From Bacteroidota bacterium (GTDB lineage: Bacteria > Bacteroidota > Bacteroidia > Flavobacteriales_F > PHOS-HE28), in contig JAEZCB010000141.1 in NCBI GenBank assembly GCA_023412755.1, positions 1 through 8,719 on the forward strand: a stretch of DNA of 8,719 nucleotides, given 5' to 3'. The notes below the pieces were generated by a model. The model searched no databases, was not told the DNA's origin, and saw only the letters and a list, made by a program, of their open reading frames with translations. The translations under genes were made by a program, and so were the position numbers. This document shows positions 1 through 5,746 of this stretch, piece after piece. The first letter of the stretch is position 1. Each line of letters starts with the position of its first letter.

Positions 1-84
1 GAATTCTACAAGGCCATGGAAACCTTCCTGGATCAGCACATCGGCAGCGGATACAAGCCAAAGGAGGCGAAGGCGGCGGCTTGA
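1..84 (+). CDS. C-terminal fragment, probable S9-family (prolyl oligopeptidase-type) peptidase
   Basis: Only the last 27 codons are present, read in frame 1 from the window edge to TGA at 82-84. The tail contains FYKAMETFLDQHIG followed by a Lys/Ala-rich end. This resembles the closing helix of S9 alpha/beta-hydrolase peptidases, where an FY-x-AME-x-FL-x-x-H-(I/L)-G pattern is common just before the stop. The family cleaves peptides with a Ser-Asp-His triad, but none of the catalytic part lies in this window, so the assignment rests on a short tail. A perfect 11-bp hairpin 24 bases after the stop suggests that transcription ends here and that the next gene is a separate unit. Confidence 0.5.
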   Translation, partial: EFYKAMETFLDQHIGSGYKPKEAKAAA

Positions 85-107
85 ACCGGTGCAAATACGA
101 TCTTTGA

Positions 108-134
108 GAACGGCGGCCGGCATGGCCGCCGTTC
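108..134 (+). terminator. GC-rich hairpin after the first gene
   Basis: A perfect 11-bp inverted repeat (108-118 pairing with 124-134) encloses a 5-base loop. It lies 24 bases after the stop of the upstream gene and 15 bases before the DinB start. It is followed by a short AT-rich stretch (catattta) and not by a strong T tract. The best reading is an intrinsic terminator, though its closeness to the next ATG means it could also act in the leader of that gene. Confidence 0.6.
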
Positions 135-149
135 CATATTTACCACACC

Positions 150-638
150 ATGGACATCGCCGGGCTTCTGAAACAGGAAACGATCGGCCATCTGGAGACA
201 GGACTGGGCAGGATCCACCGATGCTCGGGCAAGCTCTCGGATGGGCACATCTGGCACCGGCCCAATGAGCATGTGGTGAGCATCGGGAATCTGATCCTCC
301 ATCTGGGCGGTAACGTGCGCCAATACATCATGGCCACCATGGGGGGCGAAAGGGATGAGCGCCAGCGAAACCGGGAATTCACCGAAGCAGGCCCCATGGA
401 TCGCGTCCGGCTCATGGGCGATCTGGACCGCACCATCCAACAGGCCAAGATCATCATTTCCTCTCTTGATGAGTGCGCGCTGGAGCGCTTGTATAAAGTG
501 CAGGTGTTCGAACATACCGGCGTAGGCATACTCATGCATGTGGCCGAGCATTTCAGCTACCATGTGGGCCAGATAACGCTGCACACCAAACTTCTGCTGA
601 ATGTGGATACCGGCTATTACCAGCATCTGGATCTTTGA
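150..638 (+). CDS. DinB-superfamily putative metal-dependent protein
   Basis: This encodes 162 residues, a normal length for a one-domain DinB-type four-helix bundle. The three histidines expected for the metal site are visible: H51 in the segment SIGNLILHLGGNVRQYI, and H134 and H138 in HVAEHFSYHVGQI. The H...HxxxH layout and the HxGQI-type ending of the last helix are hallmarks of DinB/DUF1572-like proteins. There is no signal peptide or membrane segment, so it should be cytoplasmic. Family members include thiol-dependent transferases such as bacillithiol or mycothiol S-transferases, but most are uncharacterised and no substrate can be read here. The ATG at 150 has no Shine-Dalgarno, as is common in Bacteroidota. 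The stop is directly followed by another ATG (639), which is probably not the start of the next gene. No terminator is visible before the next gene, so read-through is possible. Confidence 0.85.
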   Translation: MDIAGLLKQETIGHLETGLGRIHRCSGKLSDGHIWHRPNEHVVSIGNLILHLGGNVRQYIMATMGGERDERQRNREFTEAGPMDRVRLMGDLDRTIQQAKIIISSLDECALERLYKVQVFEHTGVGILMHVAEHFSYHVGQITLHTKLLLNVDTGYYQHLDL

Positions 639-755
639 ATGAACACCAGGCACCGCGCGGACCCGATCACACGTCATTCCCATGGAACCATTTCAAGCGG
701 AAAATTGGTAGATTCACCGTCCTTTATTCCGACTTGCCCAGACCGAACCTGCAAG

Positions 756-818
756 ATGACGCCATTCAGAGTCTTACTGGCGGCCATGCTCCTGGCCGCT
801 GTTTCGTTCAGCCATGCA
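756..818 (+). other. Signal peptide of the CotH-family protein
   Basis: The first 21 residues have a basic residue (R5), a hydrophobic core (VLLAAMLLAAVSF) and a small-residue cleavage context (SHA before Q22). This is a standard Sec signal, the first export step for T9SS cargo. It also decides the start codon at 756 over the upstream in-frame ATG at 639. Confidence 0.8.
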
Positions 819-3776
819 CAAGTCGTGGTGAATGAAGTGCACGCTTCCAACCTGAACAACTTCCAGGATAACTACAACCGGTACGAGGACTGGTTCGAAC
901 TCTACAACACCAGCAACGATCCAGTGGATCTGGAGGGCTGGTGGGTGAGCAACCGGGCGGGCAACCCATTGAAATGGCAGATCCCGGCGGGCACCATCAT
1001 TCCGGGTAATGGCCATCTGGTCTTCGTGTGCAGCAAGCGGGATGAGGTCTCGGGAGGTTATCTCCATACAAGCTTCACCTTGAATCAAACCGATGAGGAC
1101 CATGTATTGCTGAGCGATCCCAATGGCGATCTGGTGGATAGCTTCTCCTTCGTACTCCTCACGCGCACCAAAACAGGCCACAGCCGGATCCGTTATCCTG
1201 ATGGGGGCGATTGGTCGTTGAGCAACACCCCCACCCCAGGTGCCGCGAACAACGGTGAGATCGAGGAATATCTCGAACGGCCGGTACTCCTCCCAGCGGC
1301 CGGTTTCTATTCCGGATCACAGGAAGTGACGATCACCGCGGCCGATGGTGTCACCATCCGCTACACGCTGGATGGCTCCGAGCCTACCGCCACTTCAACG
1401 GAATACACTGGGCCGATCAATGTAACGCAGACCACCGTGATCCGCGCTGCGGCGTTCGGTCCTCCCGGAAGCCAGAGCAGCTTCATGGAGACCAATACAT
1501 ATTTCATAGATGACTTCCATACGGTGGATGTGCTGAGCATTTCCGGCAACCAGCTCCTCACGCTGCTCAATGGCAACGGTGGAATACAGCCTTTTGGCAA
1601 CCTGGAATACTTCTCCCCCACGGGGATCCTTCGCGACGAGGCGTACGGTGAATTCAATGAACATGGCCAGGACAGTTGGGCGTATGGGCAGCGAGGCATC
1701 GATTATATAGCCCGAGATGAGACAGGATACAACGATGGGATCAACTACCCGATCTTCAACATCACCGATCGGGACAAGTTCAAGCGCCTCATCATCAAAG
1801 CGGCGGCTGGTGACAATTTCAACTATGGTCCGGGGCAACCGGCGCACATCCGCGACATGTATGTGCAGGCCTTGAGCCAGGTGGCCGGCCTCGACCTGGA
1901 TGAAAGAAGCTATCAACCCTGTGTACTATATGTGAACGGCCAGTACTGGGGCGTGTATGATGTACGTGAAAAGGTGGATGATCATGCCTATACCAGGTAT
2001 TACTATGGCCAGGATCGGTATGATCTGCAGTTCATCAAGACCTGGGGCGGTACATGGAATGAATACGGAGGTGCGCAAGCCTCAACGGATTGGCAGGCAT
2101 TGCGCAATTACATCATGAACAACGACATGGGCGATCCAGACAATTTCGCCTATGTGGATGGCCAGTTGAACTGGCGCAGCCTGGTGGATTATTTCGTATT
2201 GAACAGTTACACTGTTTGTTCCGATTGGCTCAACTGGAACACCGGATGGTGGCGTGGCCTTAACCCGGATGGGGAAGCACGCAAATGGCGCTATATCCTT
2301 TGGGATATGGATGCCACCTTCGACCATTACGCCAACTTCACAGGTATCCCAAACCAAACCGCACAAGCGCCACCTTGCCAGGCCGAACAATTGAGTAATC
2401 CGGGTGGCCAGGGGCATACCAACATCCTTACCAAATTGATGGATGAGAATGAGGAGGTGAGGAACTTCTATGTGAACCGCTATTCCGATCTGATCAACAC
2501 GTATTTCGGATGTGATTTCATGCTCACTTTCCTTGACAGCTTGATAGGCAACATAGCTCCGGAAATGCCAGGGCAGATCGCACGCTGGGGTGGCACCATG
2601 GCGGAATGGGAGAACAATGTGAACATCATGCGCCAATTCATCGAGGACCGCTGCGTCTACATGATGCAGGAAGGGATGCAGGACTGCTACGACGTGGAAG
2701 GCCCCTACGAATTGGTGTTCGATGTCTCCCCTGTTGGCGCCGGTAGGATCAGGATCAACTCGATCACACCTGAGGCCTATGCCTATACGGGCAGTTACTT
2801 CGGGAACATAGGTAACGAGTTGGCCCCGATACCGAACCCAGGCTACACGTTCAGCCATTGGGAAGTGATAGGTGACAATACCATAACACCATCCATGACC
2901 GACTCTTTGGTAGCATTGGGCGTGGTAGGCCCAGGGACCATCATCGCCCATTTCGTGCCTGAGATCTTCCACGATGTGGTATTCAATGTTTCACCCCCGA
3001 ATGGCGGGTTGATACGGATCGGTGCCGATATCCCGGCCACTTATCCGCACTACGATTCCAAACCTGCGAACGTGCCCATCGAACTCGCCCCGATCCCAAG
3101 TCCAGGCTGGTATTTCAGTCATTGGGAGACCACCAGCGGCAACACGATCGCTCCCTCATTGGTGGATTCCCTCGTACAGCTCACGCTCACTGTTCCGGAC
3201 AGTATCATCGCCCACTTCGATCCACCACAGACCTTCACCGTGGTGTTGGATATGGATCCAAGAGAAGGTGGCGACATCATCTTCGACGGAGTGAACTATT
3301 CCAACTTCCCTGTGGAAGTAAGCGTACAGGAATTGACACCCTACCAGTTCCATGTGGAACCCGATCAGTTCTATGAATGGTCGCATTGGGAGGTCCGCCA
3401 GCATGCTTATGTGCCGAACGACAGCACATCCATGGAACTCACCGTGACCTTCCTTGGGCCGGATACCATCATCGCGCACCTCATCGCGGACGAATTCTTC
3501 ATTGAAATGCCGAACACCTTCACACCGAACGGCGATGGCATGAATGACCTCTTCCTGCCCATGGGCCATGCGATAGACACTGAGAACTTCGAAATGGAGA
3601 TCTTCAACCGGTGGGGCAACTCCATCTACACCACCAATAGCCTGAGCAAGGGCTGGAACGGCACCTCCAATGGCCAGCGTGTGGCCGATGGCACTTACAT
3701 GTATCGGGTGGTGGTGCAAAATGCCATCACCAAGGAGATCCTTACCTACCAAGGTTATGTAGCGGTATATAGGTAA
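756..3776 (+). CDS. Secreted LTD / CotH kinase-like protein with CHU_C (type B) sorting domain
   Basis: This encodes 1006 residues from the ATG at 756. That start gives a clean signal peptide (MTPFRVLLAAMLLAAVSFSHA, likely cut before QVVVNE); the in-frame ATG at 639 would add 39 residues with no signal character. Domains in order: lamin tail domain (about 23-165), whose early motif is NEVHASN; chitobiase/hexosaminidase C-terminal-type beta domain (176-251; YTLDGSEPT); CotH kinase-like domain (about 338-640) with HIRD at 364-367, VYDVREK at 400-406, SDW at 489-491, N495 and WDMD at 516-519; three ~85-residue repeats (651-910), each with SHWE and ending in an IIAH motif; and CHU_C (about 914-1006) with FTPNGDGMND and FNRWGN. 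CotH proteins are atypical secreted or spore-coat protein kinases. The CHU_C domain implies export by T9SS to the cell surface or medium. A hairpin follows the stop. The domain assignments are strong, whereas kinase activity and substrate are inference. Confidence 0.9.
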   Translation: MTPFRVLLAAMLLAAVSFSHAQVVVNEVHASNLNNFQDNYNRYEDWFELYNTSNDPVDLEGWWVSNRAGNPLKWQIPAGTIIPGNGHLVFVCSKRDEVSGGYLHTSFTLNQTDEDHVLLSDPNGDLVDSFSFVLLTRTKTGHSRIRYPDGGDWSLSNTPTPGAANNGEIEEYLERPVLLPAAGFYSGSQEVTITAADGVTIRYTLDGSEPTATSTEYTGPINVTQTTVIRAAAFGPPGSQSSFMETNTYFIDDFHTVDVLSISGNQLLTLLNGNGGIQPFGNLEYFSPTGILRDEAYGEFNEHGQDSWAYGQRGIDYIARDETGYNDGINYPIFNITDRDKFKRLIIKAAAGDNFNYGPGQPAHIRDMYVQALSQVAGLDLDERSYQPCVLYVNGQYWGVYDVREKVDDHAYTRYYYGQDRYDLQFIKTWGGTWNEYGGAQASTDWQALRNYIMNNDMGDPDNFAYVDGQLNWRSLVDYFVLNSYTVCSDWLNWNTGWWRGLNPDGEARKWRYILWDMDATFDHYANFTGIPNQTAQAPPCQAEQLSNPGGQGHTNILTKLMDENEEVRNFYVNRYSDLINTYFGCDFMLTFLDSLIGNIAPEMPGQIARWGGTMAEWENNVNIMRQFIEDRCVYMMQEGMQDCYDVEGPYELVFDVSPVGAGRIRINSITPEAYAYTGSYFGNIGNELAPIPNPGYTFSHWEVIGDNTITPSMTDSLVALGVVGPGTIIAHFVPEIFHDVVFNVSPPNGGLIRIGADIPATYPHYDSKPANVPIELAPIPSPGWYFSHWETTSGNTIAPSLVDSLVQLTLTVPDSIIAHFDPPQTFTVVLDMDPREGGDIIFDGVNYSNFPVEVSVQELTPYQFHVEPDQFYEWSHWEVRQHAYVPNDSTSMELTVTFLGPDTIIAHLIADEFFIEMPNTFTPNGDGMNDLFLPMGHAIDTENFEMEIFNRWGNSIYTTNSLSKGWNGTSNGQRVADGTYMYRVVVQNAITKEILTYQGYVAVYR
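2706..3485 (+). repeat. Three tandem ~85-residue SHWE beta repeats in the CotH-family protein
   Basis: Three copies lie at about 2706-2960, 2967-3224 and 3228-3485. Each opens with a V-x-(F/L)-(D/N)-V/M-(S/D)-P strand followed by a G-G or G-A-G turn. Each has a central aromatic-S-H-W-E motif (FSHWE, FSHWE, WSHWE) and closes with a (P)-x-(S/T)-IIAH strand. The first two copies are most alike (ELAPIPNPG versus ELAPIPSPG), and the third has diverged. The pattern resembles the bacterial/InlB-B-like repeats of surface proteins and probably forms a stalk between the kinase-like domain and the sorting domain. Confidence 0.8.
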
Positions 3777-3796
3777 GGCCTTACAAGCCCCAAGTT

Positions 3797-3827
3797 GAAC
3801 GGCCGGCCATATGAGGACCGGCCGTTC
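3797..3827 (+). terminator. Hairpin terminator after the CotH-family gene
   Basis: A perfect 10-bp inverted repeat (3797-3806 with 3818-3827) has an 11-base loop and starts 20 bases after the stop. A T-rich stretch (cttctttgttc) follows only about 13 bases further on, so the U tract is displaced. It is likely the transcript end of the CotH-family gene, separating it from the DUF4397 gene. Confidence 0.65.
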
Positions 3828-3841
3828 GTCATTCGTGATCT

Positions 3842-3916
3842 TCTTTGTTCAACTTTAACATATTAAACATTGAACAAAAGTGATCTACTACTGTTCTACA
3901 CATAAACAAAGAACAA
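3842..3916 (+). promoter_or_regulatory. AT-rich leader with inverted repeat upstream of the DUF4397 gene
   Basis: This is the most AT-rich stretch of the window. A 9-bp inverted repeat (tttgttcaa at 3844-3852, ttgaacaaa at 3870-3878) surrounds a smaller, slightly off-centre tttaa/ttaaa pair. A related aacaaa motif recurs twice just before the start codon (3906-3916). The location between a terminator and an ATG makes it the likely promoter/leader of the DUF4397 gene. TTTG at 3844-3847 and TACTACTG at 3886-3893 partly resemble Bacteroidota -33 and -7 elements, but they are not well spaced relative to each other, so no exact promoter is claimed. The A-rich run before the ATG fits non-SD initiation in this phylum. 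Confidence 0.4.
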
Positions 3917-4819
3917 ATGACCTTTCGATCCCTTACCCTACCTGCGTTGGTCTTGATGACCGCTATCGGGCACGCGCAAACAGCCCGTGTACAGGTGATC
4001 CACAATTGCGCCGATGCAGCGGCCAGTGAAGTGGATATCTGGCTCAACACCACACTGCTGCTGGATGACTTCGCATTCCGGACAGCTTCACCCTTCGTGG
4101 ATGCTCCTGCCGGCATTCCTTTCACCGTTGGTATAGCACCCGCCTCCAGCACAAATTCAGGGCAAAGCATCTATACGGAAACTTTCACTCTTGCGGATGG
4201 TGCAACGTATATCATCGTGGCGAATGGCATCATAAGCTCCAATGGCTATTCACCGTCTCCGGCCTTTACACTGAATGTATTCGATGAGGCCAGAGAAACC
4301 GCAGAAGGAGATGGTACGGATGTGTTGGTGCTCCATGGCAGTACGGATGCCCCCACGGTCGATGTTTTTGAAAGCGCCGTGGTGAACACCACGATCGTTG
4401 ACGACCTGGCATATGGCGACTATGCCGGATATCTGGAACTTCCCACCCTGGACTTCAACCTGCAGATCCGCAGTGCCGATAACACCGCGATCGTAGCCGC
4501 TTACGATGCACCTTTGGCCACATTGGGTCTGGAAGGTTCTGCACTCACCGTGCTGGCATCAGGCTTTCTGGATCCTTCTGTCAATAGCGATGGCCCTGCT
4601 TTCGGTCTGTTCGTGGCAAGTGCCGTTGGTGGCCCGCTGCTCCCCCTGCCACAAGCCGAACTGCCTGCCGATGCCCGCGTGCAGATCATACACAACAGTG
4701 CCGATGCGGCCACTGCTGAAGTGGATGTCTATGTGAATGGCGCTCTCGCGATCGATGACTTCGCCTTCCGTACCGCGACCCCTACCTGGATCTTCCATCT
4801 GGTGTGGATCTCAACATAG
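3917..4819 (+). CDS. DUF4397-repeat secreted protein, N-terminal part (frameshifted)
   Basis: This encodes 300 residues, beginning with a signal peptide (MTFRSLTLPALVLMTAIGHA, cut before QTARV). Two DUF4397-type beta modules follow: one from A23 (VQVIHNCADAA...EVDIW) and one from V136 (VLVLHGSTDAPTVDVFE). A third begins at A253 (VQIIHNSADAA...EVDVYVN) and breaks off after FRTATP. The last roughly 14 residues, from WIFHLVW to the stop at 4817-4819, do not match the corresponding part of the first copy. The correct continuation lies in the -1 frame, in the fragment that follows. With one base restored, the whole gene would run 3917-5619 and encode 567 residues. DUF4397 is a domain of unknown function frequent in exported bacterial proteins. 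As it stands, this fragment keeps the Sec signal but lacks the sorting domain, so it would not be expected to be a T9SS cargo. Confidence 0.85.
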   Translation: MTFRSLTLPALVLMTAIGHAQTARVQVIHNCADAAASEVDIWLNTTLLLDDFAFRTASPFVDAPAGIPFTVGIAPASSTNSGQSIYTETFTLADGATYIIVANGIISSNGYSPSPAFTLNVFDEARETAEGDGTDVLVLHGSTDAPTVDVFESAVVNTTIVDDLAYGDYAGYLELPTLDFNLQIRSADNTAIVAAYDAPLATLGLEGSALTVLASGFLDPSVNSDGPAFGLFVASAVGGPLLPLPQAELPADARVQIIHNSADAATAEVDVYVNGALAIDDFAFRTATPTWIFHLVWIST

Positions 4820-5346
4820 GTATAGCTCCGGGCAACAGCATGGGCCCACAGGACGTGATCGCGGATTTCCCATTACAATTGGAGTCTGGCGCCACCTATG
4901 TTGTGGTTGCGAATGGCATTGTGAGCGCGTCCGGATACATTCCCTCCCAGCCATTCCAGCTCTATGTGAATGAAGGACGGGAAATGGCCAATGAGGCCGG
5001 AAATACGGATGTGCTGGTCTTCCACGGTGCCACCGATGCTCCCGTGGTGGATGTGTCCGAAACGGCCGTGTTGGAAGGCACCACGATCGTTGATGATATG
5101 GCCTATGGCGAATTCCAAGGCTACCTGGAAGTGCCTGCTCTCGACTTCGTGCTCCAGGTGGAGACCTCTGATGGTACACCACTTGTGGCTTACCAGGCGC
5201 CACTGAACTCCTTGGGTCTTGCGGATGCGGCCATTGTCGTGCTGGCTTCGGGCTTCCTGGATCCTTCCATGAACAGCAACGGTGAACCATTCGGACTTTA
5301 CGTGGCTCTGCCTGCCGGAGGCCCTTTGGTGGCACTGCCTCTTTCC
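3983..5346 (+). repeat. Two tandem ~690-bp copies, each of two DUF4397 modules
   Basis: Copy one is 3983-4672 and copy two is 4673 to about 5346. Both open with ARVQ(V/I)IHN-x-ADAA and end with GGPL-x-x-LP. They stay similar at DNA level, for example acgatcgttga near 4391 and 5083, and ctggatcctt near 4568 and 5258. Small in-frame differences occur: one codon gained before TTIVDD and one lost before the APL segment. Each copy itself contains two related halves of about 115 residues (the IHN-x-ADAA half and the HG-x-TDAP half), giving four modules in all. This points to an old module duplication followed by a later duplication of the pair. Confidence 0.85.
4779..4788 (+). other. Site of single-base loss (frameshift) in the DUF4397 gene
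   Basis: At 4779-4782 there are four C residues. A fifth C would read A-T-P-Y-L-D and join the upstream frame to the downstream one without a gap, matching A-S-P-F-V-D in the first repeat copy. Homologous positions in the two repeat copies are 690 bp apart before this point (4064 and 4754) and 689 bp apart after it (4130 and 4819). The missing base must therefore lie between 4754 and 4819, and the C run is the best candidate. Confidence 0.8.
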
Positions 5347-5619
5347 ACGAACGTAATAGACCTGAATGGTGACATCCGGATCCATATGTGGCCCAATCCT
5401 GCCGTGGAACAGCTGCATTTCGAGATCCCCAGCCTGGCGGATGGCCCCATGGAGATCCTTCTTCATGATGCACATGGCCGGTTGGCAAGCACACATAACA
5501 TGGCCCTCTCAGGAGGACGCATGACCTTGGATGTGAACGGAATGCCCGCGGGGCTTTACATGGCAAGGGTCATCTCCGGTGGTTCCAGCCTTACCATGCC
5601 TGTGATCATCGGGCAGTGA
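4804..5619 (+). CDS. DUF4397-repeat protein, C-terminal part with type A sorting domain (frameshifted)
   Basis: This is the continuation of the gene starting at 3917, in the other frame. The nominal start at 4804 is GTG inside a conserved beta strand (VDLNIGIAPGNS, matching IPFTVGIAPASS of copy one), with no signal peptide and a 16-base overlap with the upstream fragment. It is therefore not a believable independent gene. It holds the rest of the third DUF4397 module, the fourth module (VLVFHGATDAPVVDVSE, from nucleotide 5011), then a linker and a T9SS type A sorting domain from about 5370 to the end (IHMWPNPAVEQLHFE, LHDAHGRL, MPAGLYMARV). The sorting domain would direct the joined 567-residue protein through the outer membrane. 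A hairpin follows the stop at 5617-5619. If the frameshift is real in the cell, this half is probably not expressed or exported. Confidence 0.8.
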   Translation: MDLNIGIAPGNSMGPQDVIADFPLQLESGATYVVVANGIVSASGYIPSQPFQLYVNEGREMANEAGNTDVLVFHGATDAPVVDVSETAVLEGTTIVDDMAYGEFQGYLEVPALDFVLQVETSDGTPLVAYQAPLNSLGLADAAIVVLASGFLDPSMNSNGEPFGLYVALPAGGPLVALPLSTNVIDLNGDIRIHMWPNPAVEQLHFEIPSLADGPMEILLHDAHGRLASTHNMALSGGRMTLDVNGMPAGLYMARVISGGSSLTMPVIIGQ

Positions 5620-5628
5620 ACTTGATGC

Positions 5629-5667
5629 CAATGGCGGGGTTGGGAGCAATTCCCGATCCCGCCATTG
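5629..5667 (+). terminator. Hairpin after the DUF4397 gene
   Basis: A 10-bp perfect stem (5629-5638 with 5658-5667) starts 10 bases after the stop codon. A second small stem (ggga at 5642-5645 with tccc at 5651-5654) stacks inside it. No T tract follows. The position right after the stop supports a terminator role, separating this gene from the MerR-type regulator. Confidence 0.55.
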
Positions 5668-5746
5668 CTCAAGAAGAATGAACTTAGCAGGCGTTCGCGT
5701 GTTGCTTCTCCTGTACCACACCAGACCAAGCTTGTAAACAGAGTCC

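Noticed and set aside
653..662. Short palindrome ccgcgcgg after the DinB gene as a terminator
   Set aside because: It has no loop and no T tract; chance in GC-rich DNA.
33..683. Minus-strand open frame (216 codons) across the DinB gene
   Set aside because: It is antisense to the conserved DinB metal-site histidines and spans the terminator hairpin; no domain is recognisable.
703..735. Possible promoter (TTGG near 705, TATTCC near 725) ahead of the CotH-family gene
   Set aside because: The -7 element matches the Bacteroidota consensus poorly and the spacing is off; too weak to list as a feature.
639..755. Upstream in-frame ATG at 639, directly after the DinB stop, as start of the CotH-family gene
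   Set aside because: The extra 39 residues have no signal-peptide character and would bury the clear Sec signal that begins at 756.
2082..2972. Long minus-strand open frame (296 codons) inside the CotH-family gene
   Set aside because: It is antisense to a well-supported multidomain protein, has no recognisable domain and is His/Val-rich as expected of a shadow frame.
4804..4806. GTG as an independent start for a second DUF4397 gene
   Set aside because: It lies within a strand conserved with the first repeat copy, has no leader or signal peptide, and overlaps the upstream fragment; a frameshift explains it better.
4811..5566. Minus-strand open frame (251 codons) opposite the DUF4397 gene
   Set aside because: It has a low-complexity Arg/Pro/His-rich translation with no domain and lies opposite conserved repeat sequence on the plus strand.
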